A DNA stretch of 64,000 bases from Achromobacter sp. HZ34 (GTDB lineage: Bacteria; Pseudomonadota; Gammaproteobacteria; Burkholderiales; Burkholderiaceae_B), in contig NZ_NJIX01000001.1 in assembly GCF_002209485.1 (NCBI RefSeq), forward strand, positions 1,116,001 through 1,180,000. The letters run 5' to 3'. This document shows, in pieces, positions 1 through 8,260 of this stretch (its first letter is position 1; every line of letters begins with the position of its first letter). The notes beneath the pieces were generated by a model, which saw only the letters and a program-made list of their open reading frames with translations, was not told where the DNA came from and made no database searches. The position numbers and the translations under genes were made by a program.

Positions 1-1
1 T

Positions 2-823
2 GGCGCCTACGCCATCATCAGCCTGGGGTTGACCTTGATCTTTGGCGTGGTGCGCGTGGTGAACTTCGCGCACGGTGAATTCCTGATGGTGGGCATGTAC
101 CTGGTGTACCTGGCCGCCAGCCATTTCGGCATCCACCCCTATGTGGGACTGGTGCCCGTGGCGGTGATCCTGTTCGCGCTGGGCGCGGCGACCCAGAGGC
201 TGGTGATACAGCCGCTGCTCGATGCCGACGAACATATCCAGATCTTCGCCACGGTGGGCATCTCCACCATCCTGCTGAATCTGGCCCTGGTGGTGTTCGG
301 CGCCAATGTGCTGCGCGCGCCCGTGGAGCTGGGCACCGACTCGATCTCCGTCGGCAACTACGCCATGGTCACCGGCCAGCTGATCACCTTCGTCGCCGCG
401 CTGGTGCTGGCCGTGCTGCTGCATCTGTTCATGCATCGCACTTATCTGGGCCGCGCCCTGCGCGCGGTGGCCCAGCATCGCTACGCGGCCATGCTGATGG
501 GTGTGAACGTCAAGGCGGTCTATGTGCTGGCCTTCGGCCTGGGCACGGCCTTCGTCGGCATCGCGGCGGGCCTGCTGGCGCCGCAATATCCGGTGTTTCC
601 CACCGTGGGCACGTATTTCGTGCTGACCGCCTTCGTCATCGTCGTGCTGGGCGGCATGGGCAGCCTGTATGGCGCCGTCGCCGGTTCGATGATCATCGGC
701 GTGGTCGACACCCTGGCTGGCTACTACATCGCGCCCGACCTCAAGGAGGTGGTGTATTTCGGCATCTTCCTGCTGATCCTCGTCTTGCGTCCGACCGGAC
801 TGTTCGGCGTTGGCACGGAATAA
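2..823 (+). CDS. Branched-chain amino acid-type ABC transporter permease (LivH family), 5'-truncated by the window edge
   Basis: Inner-membrane permease of a HAAT-family importer. The reading frame is open to the first base of the window (GAYAIISLGLTLIFGVVRVV precedes any good start), so the gene begins upstream and about 20 residues or more are missing. The visible part has the LivH pattern: NFAHGEF near the start, repeated hydrophobic helices, and VVLGGMGSLYGAVAGS, the conserved loop that contacts the ATPase. The next gene starts 12 bases downstream behind AGGAG. The periplasmic binding protein is not in the window. The family transports branched-chain amino acids but also many aromatic acids, amides and urea, so the substrate is open. 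Confidence 0.93.
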   Translation, partial: GAYAIISLGLTLIFGVVRVVNFAHGEFLMVGMYLVYLAASHFGIHPYVGLVPVAVILFALGAATQRLVIQPLLDADEHIQIFATVGISTILLNLALVVFGANVLRAPVELGTDSISVGNYAMVTGQLITFVAALVLAVLLHLFMHRTYLGRALRAVAQHRYAAMLMGVNVKAVYVLAFGLGTAFVGIAAGLLAPQYPVFPTVGTYFVLTAFVIVVLGGMGSLYGAVAGSMIIGVVDTLAGYYIAPDLKEVVYFGIFLLILVLRPTGLFGVGTE

Positions 824-835
824 AAGGAGCGCGAC

Positions 836-2617
836 ATGATTCCGGATTTTCGCAGCCCCAAGGCGTATGTCAGCCTGATCCTGTTGATCGCCATGTTCGT
901 CGTGCCCGCGGTGCTGGGTACGGCTTTCTGGACCAATCTCTTCGTACTGCTGTTCGTGTTCTCGGCCATGGCCGTGGCCTGGAACATCGTCGGCGGCTAC
1001 GCCGGCCAGCTGTCGCTGGGCCATGCCGTGTTCTATGGCATCGGCGGCTACACGGCCACCCTGCTGACGCAGAACTTCGGCATCACACCCTGGCTGGGGA
1101 TGCTGGTGGGCGCGGTGATTTCCGCCCTGGTGGCCGTGGTGATCAGCTACCCCACCCTGCGCCTGAAAGGACCGTTCTTCGCGCTGGCCACCATCGCCAT
1201 CCTGGAAGTGGTGCGCCTGCTGGTCATCCATGAAGAAAGCTGGACCGGCGGCTCCAGCGGCATCAGCCTGCCGCTGAACATCGGCTGGACCTGGATGGTG
1301 TTCCGTGAGAAGGTCAACTATCTGATCATCGCCTACGGCCTGTTCCTGGTGGTGGTGTGGGCGTCGTGGATGATCCGCAAGTCGCGCATGGGGCATTACC
1401 TGATCGCCATCCGTGAACGCGAAGACGCGGCGCGCGCGGTGGGTATCAATACGGTCAACATGAAGATCGGCGCTGCCGTGATCTCGGCCGCCTTGACCAG
1501 CATCATCGGCAGCTTCCACATCACCTACCTGACCTTCGTCGACCCGGGCTCGGCGTTTTCGCTGGACCTGTCGGTGCAGATCGCCATGTTCGCCCTGATC
1601 GGCGGCCTGGGCACCGTGGCCGGTCCCATCGCCGGCACGTTCCTGGTGCTGCCTGTCGCCGAACTGGCGCGCGGGTGGCTCAGCGGCGTGGGCAACGGCA
1701 TGCACGGGCTGATCTACGGCCTGATCCTGGTGGGCGTGGTGCTGACCATCCCGCGCGGCCTGGCCGGTGCGTTCGGTCCGGCGGTGGAACGCATGCTGGA
1801 TCGCCTGCCCCATCTGGGCACCCGGCGCCCGGTGGCGGCCCGGCCCAGCGCGGCCACCGCCCCCGACGGCGGCGAGCAGGCCACGCCCGTGCTCAAGGCG
1901 GAGAACCTGTTCAAGAACTTCGGCGGGCTGCGCGCCACCAACGATGTCTCGCTGGAACTGGGCCGCCACGAGATTTTGGGCGTCATCGGCCCCAACGGCG
2001 CCGGCAAAACGACGGTGTTCAACCTGCTGTCGGGTTTCCTGGCGCCGGACCAGGGCCAGGTCTCGATGCGAGACGCCAGCGGCGCGTGGGTCCATTGCGC
2101 CACGCCCAGCCAGTTCGCCCGCAAGGGCCTGGGCCGCACCTTCCAGATCGCCAAGCCCTTCACCGGCCTGTCTGTGCTGGAGAACATCATGCTGGGCGCG
2201 TTCATCAACACCGCCAACCGCGACGAGGCGGAACAGATCGCCCGCGAAGTGGCCGAGCGCACGCACCTGACCAGATTCCTGCACACGGAGGCGCGCAACC
2301 TGACCGTGGGCGGCATGAAGCGCCTGGAGATAGCGCGGGCCCTGGCAACTCGCCCACGCATCCTGTTGCTGGACGAAGTGATGGCCGGGCTCAATCCCAC
2401 CGACATCGAGGAAGCCATCCGCATGATACGGGGCATCCGCGACAGCGGCGTGTCCGTGCTGCTGATCGAGCACATGATGCAGGCCACCATGGCCCTGTCC
2501 GACCGCATCATCGTGATCAACGAAGGCAGCGTGCTGGTGGCCGGTACGCCACGCGAGGTGGTGGAACACCCGGCCGTGATCGAGGCCTACCTGGGCAAGG
2601 ACTACCAAGATGCTTAA
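836..2617 (+). CDS. Fused LivM-type permease and LivG-type ATPase of the same ABC importer
   Basis: Single 593-residue polypeptide carrying two subunits that are usually separate. Residues about 1-315 are a LivM permease with many hydrophobic helices and the loop ALIGGLGTVAGPIAGTF. A Pro/Ala-rich linker follows at about 320-350. Residues about 352-593 are a LivG ATPase: Walker A GPNGAGKTT near residue 385, signature region TVGGMKRLEIARAL, Walker B ILLLDEVMAGLNP, and switch His in LIEHMM. The start has AGGAG eight bases upstream. There is no stop, frameshift or internal ribosome site at the junction, so this is a real fusion. It overlaps livF by 8 bases, showing coupled translation. Confidence 0.95.
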   Translation: MIPDFRSPKAYVSLILLIAMFVVPAVLGTAFWTNLFVLLFVFSAMAVAWNIVGGYAGQLSLGHAVFYGIGGYTATLLTQNFGITPWLGMLVGAVISALVAVVISYPTLRLKGPFFALATIAILEVVRLLVIHEESWTGGSSGISLPLNIGWTWMVFREKVNYLIIAYGLFLVVVWASWMIRKSRMGHYLIAIREREDAARAVGINTVNMKIGAAVISAALTSIIGSFHITYLTFVDPGSAFSLDLSVQIAMFALIGGLGTVAGPIAGTFLVLPVAELARGWLSGVGNGMHGLIYGLILVGVVLTIPRGLAGAFGPAVERMLDRLPHLGTRRPVAARPSAATAPDGGEQATPVLKAENLFKNFGGLRATNDVSLELGRHEILGVIGPNGAGKTTVFNLLSGFLAPDQGQVSMRDASGAWVHCATPSQFARKGLGRTFQIAKPFTGLSVLENIMLGAFINTANRDEAEQIAREVAERTHLTRFLHTEARNLTVGGMKRLEIARALATRPRILLLDEVMAGLNPTDIEEAIRMIRGIRDSGVSVLLIEHMMQATMALSDRIIVINEGSVLVAGTPREVVEHPAVIEAYLGKDYQDA

Positions 2618-3314
2618 AGTCTCCAAACTCTGCTCCGGCTATGGCAAGACCCAGGTGCTCAACGGCCTGGACTTCGAAGTACACACCGGCGAGATCGTCA
2701 CGCTGATCGGCGCCAACGGGGCCGGCAAGACCACCACGCTGAAAACCCTGTGCGGGGCCATGGCCAGCACGGGCGGCCGCGTGGAGTTCATGGGCCAGGA
2801 TTTGACCAACCACACGCCCTACGACATCGTCGATGCCGGCATCACCATGATTCCCGAGGGGCGCCAGCTGTTTCCCCACTTCACGGTGCGGGACAACCTG
2901 CTGATGGGGTCTTTCAAGCGCGCCGCGCGGGCCGGGGCCCAGCGCAAGATGGCGGAAGTGCTGGATATCTTTCCCCGCGTGCGCGAACGGCTGACGCAAT
3001 TCGCCGGCTCCCTTTCGGGCGGCGAGCAGCAGATGGTGGCCATCGCGCGGGGCATGATGGCAGACCCCAAACTGCTGATGTTCGACGAGCCGTCCCTGGG
3101 ACTTTCGCCGTTACTGGTGCAGCAGATGTTTGACGTCATTCGTCAGGTCACCGCCGTCGGCGTGACCGTGCTGCTGGTGGAACAGAACGTCTTCCGGACA
3201 CTGCGGCTGGCGGATCGCGGCTATGTGCTGGAAAATGGAGCGATCGTGCGCAGCGGCACCGGCGCGGAGCTGCTCAACGACCCGCACGTGAAGAAAGCTT
3301 ACCTCGGACACTGA
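2610..3314 (+). CDS. livF: Branched-chain amino acid-type ABC transporter ATPase (LivF)
   Basis: Second ATPase of the importer, 234 residues, normal family length. Walker A GANGAGKTT, Q-loop region with the LivF-typical IPEGRQLFPHFTV, signature LSGGEQQMVAIARG, Walker B LLMFDEPSLGLSP and VLLVEQN are all present. The ATG sits inside the end of the fused LivM-LivG gene behind AAGGA, so the two ATPases would be made in matched amounts. The oxidoreductase genes that follow 13 bases later are probably on the same transcript and would act on the imported compound. Confidence 0.95.
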   Translation: MLKVSKLCSGYGKTQVLNGLDFEVHTGEIVTLIGANGAGKTTTLKTLCGAMASTGGRVEFMGQDLTNHTPYDIVDAGITMIPEGRQLFPHFTVRDNLLMGSFKRAARAGAQRKMAEVLDIFPRVRERLTQFAGSLSGGEQQMVAIARGMMADPKLLMFDEPSLGLSPLLVQQMFDVIRQVTAVGVTVLLVEQNVFRTLRLADRGYVLENGAIVRSGTGAELLNDPHVKKAYLGH

Positions 3315-3327
3315 AACGGAATTCATC

Positions 3328-4320
3328 ATGTCTACATTCAAGTACATCGATCATGGCCAGGGCGGCGCGCCCGATTGCATGGTGCTCGCCGAGCGCGAAT
3401 GGGAACAACCCAACGGACGGCAAGTGCTGATTGAAGTGGCTTACGCGGGGGTCAACCGGCCCGATTGCCTGCAGCGGGCTGGCGCGTATCCGCCACCGCC
3501 GGGGGCGTCTCCTTACCTGGGGCTGGAGGTTTCGGGGCGCATCGTCGCCGTGGGGCCGGACGTTCAAGGGCACAAGGTGGGCGATACCGTGTGCGCCCTG
3601 ACACCAGGGGGCGGCTATGCGGAATATGCCCTGGCCGACGAGCGGCATTGCCTGCCGGTGCCCAAGGGCATGGACCTGCTGGCCGCCGCTTGCGTGCCGG
3701 AGAATTACTTCACGGTCTGGACCAATGTGTTCGATCGGGCCCGTCTGGCCAAGGGCGAGAAGTTCCTGGTGCACGGCGGCTCCAGCGGCATCGGGCTGAC
3801 GGCCATCCAGCTGGCGCATGCGTTCGGCGCCGAGGTCTGGACCACGGTCGGCAACGAAGAGAAGGCGCAGGCCTGCCGCAAGGCGGGTGCGGACCATGTG
3901 ATCCTGTACAAGGACCAGGATTTCGAAAGCGTCGTGAAGGCCGATACCGGCAAGCAAGGCGTCGACGTGATCCTGGATATGGTGGGCGGCGAATACATCA
4001 ACCGGAATATCCGCTCCCTGGCGGTGAATGGGCGCCTGGTGCAGATCGCGTTCCTGGAAGGCAGCAAGGCACAGATCGATGCCACGCCGATCATGGTCAA
4101 GCGCCTGAATTTCACGGGCTCCACCCTGCGGCCGCGCAGCGACGAGGACAAGGGGCTGATCGCACAGGCGCTGGCGCAGAAGGTGGTGCCCTTGATGGAA
4201 CAGGGCAAGTGCCTGCCGGTGATCCATAAGGTATTCCCCCTGGCTGAAGCCGCACAGGCCCATGCGCTGATGGAGAGCAGCCAGCACATCGGCAAGATTG
4301 CCTTCAAGGTGCAGGAATGA
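3328..4320 (+). CDS. NAD(P)H:quinone oxidoreductase, PIG3/QorB type, zinc-free MDR family
   Basis: A 330-residue medium-chain dehydrogenase/reductase. The N-terminal GroES-like half contains AGVNRPDCLQRAGAYPPPPG, characteristic of the PIG3-type quinone oxidoreductases. The Rossmann half carries VHGGSSGIGLTAIQLA, the NADP-binding loop. No structural-zinc cysteine set is visible, as expected for this subgroup. It lies 13 bases after livF and overlaps the following SDR by ATGA, so it belongs to the same transport/catabolism operon. These enzymes reduce quinones or activated alkenes; the real substrate here is not predictable. Confidence 0.9.
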   Translation: MSTFKYIDHGQGGAPDCMVLAEREWEQPNGRQVLIEVAYAGVNRPDCLQRAGAYPPPPGASPYLGLEVSGRIVAVGPDVQGHKVGDTVCALTPGGGYAEYALADERHCLPVPKGMDLLAAACVPENYFTVWTNVFDRARLAKGEKFLVHGGSSGIGLTAIQLAHAFGAEVWTTVGNEEKAQACRKAGADHVILYKDQDFESVVKADTGKQGVDVILDMVGGEYINRNIRSLAVNGRLVQIAFLEGSKAQIDATPIMVKRLNFTGSTLRPRSDEDKGLIAQALAQKVVPLMEQGKCLPVIHKVFPLAEAAQAHALMESSQHIGKIAFKVQE

Positions 4321-5093
4321 GCGGGGCCGGCGCGCGTTTTGCCGGGCAGACTGCCTATGTCACGGGCGCGGTTGGCGGCATCGGGTCCGCCATCGTGCGG
4401 GCGCTGGCTGCCGAGGGCGCCGCCGTCGGCCTGATCGACCGCGATCCCGAAGGGGGGGCGCGGCTGCAAGAGGAACTGGTGGGCGCCGGCTATCGCGTCC
4501 TGTATGCCAACGCGGACGTGCAGGACTTCGCCGCCTGCCAGGCCGCCTGCGACAAGCTAAGCGCCGCGCTGGGCGGGGCCGATATCCTGGTGAACAACGT
4601 CGGTATCTCGCCCAAGACCGATGGCCGGGCCCTCAAGGTCTGGGAGATGCCGCCCAAGGAATGGGAGACCGTGATGGCGGTCAACCTGAACAGCGTGTAC
4701 TACATGGCGCATTTGACCACGCCGCATATGGTGCAGCGGCGCCAGGGGCGGATCATCAATATGTCTTCGGTGGCGGGCAAGGCCTATTGCGACATCGTCG
4801 CCGGGCACTACGCCGCGACCAAGGCGGCCCTGATCGGACTGACGCGCCACTGGGCGGGCGAGATGGGCGAGTACAACATCACGGTCAACGGCCTGGCGCC
4901 GGGGCGCATTGCCACGCCTCTGCTCAAGAGCGTGCCGCGCGAGATCAATGACGCGGTGGCGGAGATCACGGCACTGCGACGCCTCGGGACACCCGAGGAA
5001 GTCGCCGACGCCTGCCTGTTCCTGGCTTCCGACCAGGCGCGGTTCATCACCGGACAGGTGGTGGATGTGGCGGGTGGGTGGTTGATGACTTGA
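4317..5093 (+). CDS. SDR-family oxidoreductase
   Basis: Classical short-chain dehydrogenase of 258 residues. The cofactor loop is TGAVGGIGSA, followed by NNVGIS; the catalytic Ser lies in NMSSVAG and the Tyr/Lys pair in YAATKAAL. An acidic residue at the end of beta-2 (LIDRDP) favours NAD. The start overlaps the previous stop by four bases (ATGA), with GCAGGA just upstream. It closes the plus-strand operon and faces the convergent GntR gene. Probably oxidises a hydroxyacyl or secondary-alcohol intermediate of the compound imported by the Liv-type transporter. Confidence 0.9.
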   Translation: MSGAGARFAGQTAYVTGAVGGIGSAIVRALAAEGAAVGLIDRDPEGGARLQEELVGAGYRVLYANADVQDFAACQAACDKLSAALGGADILVNNVGISPKTDGRALKVWEMPPKEWETVMAVNLNSVYYMAHLTTPHMVQRRQGRIINMSSVAGKAYCDIVAGHYAATKAALIGLTRHWAGEMGEYNITVNGLAPGRIATPLLKSVPREINDAVAEITALRRLGTPEEVADACLFLASDQARFITGQVVDVAGGWLMT

Positions 5094-5111
5094 GCGGTGG
5101 CGTGCTCAGGG

Positions 5112-5160
5112 CGCGGGGTTACCGACCCTCTGCTCCCAAAGCAGAGGCGCTGCCAGCCTG
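5112..5160 (-). pseudogene. tRNA-Pro(UGG)-like fragment between convergent genes
   Basis: On the minus strand this stretch reads like the 3' side of a D-arm (CTGGCAGCGC), then an anticodon arm TCTGC-TTTGGGA-GCAGA with the TGG anticodon loop of proline tRNA, then a variable loop GGGTCGG. No T-arm, acceptor stem or CCA follows, so it cannot be a working tRNA. The plus-strand hairpin CCTCTGC/GCAGAGG (5127-5147) may also act as a transcript end between the converging genes. Similarity to proline tRNA is judged from memory of the family. Confidence 0.5.
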
Positions 5161-5169
5161 GGTGGCAAG

Positions 5170-6015
5170 TCAGCCCTGGTCCTGTTGATACAGGGCCAGT
5201 CTTGCCGCTGCATTGTTCAAGTGGGCGGCGGCGGCGTGGCTTGCCGCATCGGGATCGCCCGCTTCGATGGCGCGCAGGATGGCTTCGTGCTCCTGCTGCA
5301 CCTGCCATACCCATTCGGCGGAACGCGTGCGGGTGTTCTTGCGCGCCAGGCGGATCATGCGCCGTACCCGTGCGTCGAGGAAATCCGAAAACGCCATGAA
5401 GTACCGGTTGCCGCTGGCCGCGACGATGGCACGATGGAACTCGCCGTCTTCGTCGGCACCGTCGGCGGGTTCGTTGCCCGGTCTACGCTCGCCAACACCG
5501 CCGGGTGCCGCATCGGCGCCGGCATCGGCTAAGTCGCCAGCCACAGCGCCGCCCACACCCCGGTTCGTCACTTCATACAGCCGCGCGTAGGCCTGCTGGA
5601 TGGCCTGCAAGCCTTGCGGGTCGCGCCGTTCGGCCGCCAGCCGTGTCGCGGGCACTTCTACGGACAGCAGGAATTCGAACAACTCGCGCAGGTCTTCGCT
5701 GCTTTCGACGTTCGGTTCCAGCCGGAAGACGTTGCTGCCGGCCGGATTGACGAACTGTCCCCGCCCTTGATGCGCGATGACCAGCCCTTCAGCCTTGAGC
5801 AGCGACATCGCCTCGCGTATGACCGGCCGGCTGACCCCATACACCTGCGCCAATTCCGCCTCCGACGGCAGCTTGTTGTCCTCGTCCACGATGTCACGCC
5901 GCCCGATCGCGCCGCGCAGGCGCTCAGCGACCTCGGCAGGCAAGGTAGCCGCCCGCGCGATAGGCGGTTCAGCGCGTAGAGCGGAATAGCGTCCTTGCAG
6001 GCTAGCCCGGGACAT
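5170..6015 (-). CDS. FCD-domain GntR-family transcriptional regulator
   Basis: Winged helix at about residues 25-90 (LPSEAELAQVYGVSRPVIREAM is the recognition region) followed by an FadR C-terminal ligand domain. FCD metal ligands are recognisable: D and H in DGEFHRAI, H in QEHEAIL, H near AAAHLNNA. A roughly 37-residue Ala/Gly-rich insertion (nt 5452-5562) sits before the DGEFH motif, where the family has a helix. I prefer the ATG at 6015 over one at 6027; both overlap the stop of the upstream SDR, so the regulator is the last gene of the operon it probably controls. Likely senses a carboxylate. Confidence 0.88.
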   Translation of the reverse strand: MSRASLQGRYSALRAEPPIARAATLPAEVAERLRGAIGRRDIVDEDNKLPSEAELAQVYGVSRPVIREAMSLLKAEGLVIAHQGRGQFVNPAGSNVFRLEPNVESSEDLRELFEFLLSVEVPATRLAAERRDPQGLQAIQQAYARLYEVTNRGVGGAVAGDLADAGADAAPGGVGERRPGNEPADGADEDGEFHRAIVAASGNRYFMAFSDFLDARVRRMIRLARKNTRTRSAEWVWQVQQEHEAILRAIEAGDPDAASHAAAAHLNNAAARLALYQQDQG

Positions 6016-6811
6016 AAAGACCGCCATTCACATGCAACACCTGCGCCGTAATGAAGCTGGCATCGTCACTGCACAGGAACGCGATGGCCGTGGCCACCTC
6101 GTGGGCCTGGCCCAGGCGCTTGAGCATGGACTGAGACACCGACTCGTCCGCCCGCGTCTTCAGCAATTCCGCCACCATGGGGGTCTCGATGATACCCGGC
6201 GACACGGCATTGACCCGCGTCTCGGGCCCCAGTTCACGGGCGATGCTGCGGCTGAAACTGAGCAGCGCCCCCTTGGCTGCGCTGTAATGCGCGTTATGCA
6301 CGGCCCCCCGGTGCGCCGCCATCGAGCTGAGATTCACGATGGCGCTACCGGGACGCAGCAAGGGAACCAGCCGCTGCGTCAGGTAGAAAACGCCATCCAG
6401 ATTGACGGCCAGCGTCTTGCGCCATTGCGCATCGCTCATGTCGGCGATTGGATCGATGGGATAGATGCCCGCGGCCGGCACCAGGAAATCCACTCCCCCC
6501 CAGGCCGCACGGATATGCACGGCGGCAGCGTCAGCGTCCGCTGGCGAGGAGACATCCATCGGATGGATCAGCAAACGCGAGGAAGCCAGGCCTTGGGAAA
6601 GAACCTGTTCGTCCTTGTCGGCACTGGCGTGCTGCGGATCCGCGCCCAGTTCACGGGCCAACGCAGCCAGCGCATCCGCATCGCGATCGATCAGGTACAG
6701 GCGCGCGCCGCTCTCGTAGAACAAACGGGCCACTGCCCCACCTATGCCGCCCGTGGCACCGGTCAGTACCAGAACCCGGTCAGTGAAATCGTGCTTCGTT
6801 GCCATGATCAT
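6002..6811 (-). CDS. SDR-family oxidoreductase
   Basis: Short-chain dehydrogenase with TGATGGIGGAV, an acidic LIDRDAD after beta-2 (NAD preference), catalytic Ser in NLSSMAAHRG and Tyr/Lys in YSAAKGAL. The frame extends upstream to 6877, but the Rossmann fold starts just after the ATG at 6811 (or 6805), which is my choice. A 114-base gap separates it from the E2 gene; its end overlaps the GntR start. With the second SDR at the head of the operon it may interconvert alcohol and ketone forms of the substrate fed to the E1/E2 complex. Confidence 0.87.
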   Translation of the reverse strand: MIMATKHDFTDRVLVLTGATGGIGGAVARLFYESGARLYLIDRDADALAALARELGADPQHASADKDEQVLSQGLASSRLLIHPMDVSSPADADAAAVHIRAAWGGVDFLVPAAGIYPIDPIADMSDAQWRKTLAVNLDGVFYLTQRLVPLLRPGSAIVNLSSMAAHRGAVHNAHYSAAKGALLSFSRSIARELGPETRVNAVSPGIIETPMVAELLKTRADESVSQSMLKRLGQAHEVATAIAFLCSDDASFITAQVLHVNGGLYVPG

Positions 6812-6925
6812 GTATTCCTTGCCGGCATCCGCTGGCGCCGTAAATGCAGCCATGCGGTCATGTAGTCGAGCGGTCATGAGGACGTGTAGTCATCCGATCA
6901 CGAACCTGGTCACGGTCAACCCTGC

Positions 6926-8260
6926 TCACACCAGCATCGTGGCCGGGTGTTCCATATAGTGCTGGAAGCGCGCCAACCACTTTGCCGCCAGCGCCCCATC
7001 GATAGCCCGGTGATCGACGGACAGGGTGTACTCCATCACCACACCCGTGTCCAAACTTCCGTCAGTTTGCACCACCGGCACCCGGTTACTGGCCCCCACG
7101 GCCAGGATGGCCGACTGCGGAGGATTGATGATGGCAGCGAACTCCGTCACCCCATACATGCCCAGATTGCTGATGGAAAACGTACCGCCCTGATACTCAT
7201 GCGGCAAGAGGCGCGATTCCCTTGCACGCGATGCCAACTCACCCATGGTGGTACTCAATTGGGACAGGGACATCGCGTCGACAGCATGCAGCACCGGCGT
7301 GATCAAACCGCCAGGGATGGCCACCGCCACGGAAATATCGACCTGGCGGTAGCGCTGCATGGCGCTGTCGGTCCAGATGACATTGGTATCCGGCAAGTCC
7401 CGCAGCGTGCAGGCAGCCGCCTTGATAATGAAGTCGTTCACGGAGAACTTGCGCGGGGCCGGCTCGGCGCCATGGTGCGCACGACCAGCCTGATCCGGCG
7501 CATGGGCATGACCGCTGTCACCAGCACTGCCTTGGGCATGGCCACCCTCGTCCGCCCTGCCTTGGGAGTGACCGCCGCCGCCAGCTTTGCCTTGGCCGTG
7601 GTTGATCTGCTCCCGCAAGGCGTAGAGCGCTTCCATCCGGCACTTCCCGCGCACATAGAAATGCGGAACGTGTTGCTTGCTCTCCGTCAACCGCCGCGCG
7701 ATGGTGGCGCGCATGGGCGTGTGAGGGATGCTCTCGAACGCGGCATTGACCGCGGCGTCGCGCGCGACCTGGGCGCGTTCGATGTCGCGCCTCACCACCC
7801 TGCCCCCCGGGCCGCTGCCGTGCAGATCCTCAAGCGCAATCCCCGCCTGCCGCGCCAGCTTGCGCGCCAATGGGCTGGCGAAAGAACGTTCGGGAGCCTG
7901 AGGCGCCGGCACTTGCGCGGACGGCTTCGCCGGCGCGGCGGGCGGCGCGGCGGCGCCATTTAGCGCCGCCGGCTTCTTCCCATCCTGCGCCAGCAAGACA
8001 TCGACCGCGTCCGCCGACTCCCCCTGCTCCAGCACCACGCCCACCGCGGCGCCTACCGCAACCTGTTCCCCCGCCTTGGCCAGCCGCCGGAACAACGTCC
8101 CCGCCGCACCGGCGTTCAGATCCACCACTGCCTTGTCCGTCTCGATGCTGGCCACCACATCGTCGGCGGCCACCGTGGCGCCCTCTTCCACCAGCCACTC
8201 GACCAACTGCGCCGCGGCGGCGTTCGCCGAAATCTCCGGCATGCGTATCAACGTCGGCAT
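6926..8260 (-). CDS. Dihydrolipoamide acyltransferase (E2) of a 2-oxoacid/acetoin-type dehydrogenase complex
   Basis: E2 core subunit, 444 residues from the ATG at 8260, which overlaps the E1 stop (TGATG). Domains: lipoyl domain 1-75 with lipoyl lysine K43 in ETDKA; Ala/Pro linker; E3/E1-binding domain about 126-163 (SPLARKLARQAG, GPGGRVVRRDI); catalytic acyltransferase domain from about 180 with the active site DHRAIDG (H417, D421). Between about residues 221 and 264 a Gly/His-rich decapeptide repeat interrupts the catalytic domain just before KFSVNDFIIKA. No E3 gene is near, so the housekeeping lipoamide dehydrogenase is probably shared. Confidence 0.92.
   Translation of the reverse strand: MPTLIRMPEISANAAAAQLVEWLVEEGATVAADDVVASIETDKAVVDLNAGAAGTLFRRLAKAGEQVAVGAAVGVVLEQGESADAVDVLLAQDGKKPAALNGAAAPPAAPAKPSAQVPAPQAPERSFASPLARKLARQAGIALEDLHGSGPGGRVVRRDIERAQVARDAAVNAAFESIPHTPMRATIARRLTESKQHVPHFYVRGKCRMEALYALREQINHGQGKAGGGGHSQGRADEGGHAQGSAGDSGHAHAPDQAGRAHHGAEPAPRKFSVNDFIIKAAACTLRDLPDTNVIWTDSAMQRYRQVDISVAVAIPGGLITPVLHAVDAMSLSQLSTTMGELASRARESRLLPHEYQGGTFSISNLGMYGVTEFAAIINPPQSAILAVGASNRVPVVQTDGSLDTGVVMEYTLSVDHRAIDGALAAKWLARFQHYMEHPATMLV
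7469..7600 (-). repeat. Gly/His-rich decapeptide repeat inside the E2 catalytic domain
   Basis: Four imperfect 10-residue units (30 bases each) can be laid out as HSQ-GRADEGG, HAQ-GSAGDSG, HAH-APDQAGR, HH, preceded by HGQ-GKAGGGG. The reading frame is kept. Histidines recur at a fixed 10-residue period, which looks like a flexible, possibly metal-binding loop. Confidence 0.85.
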
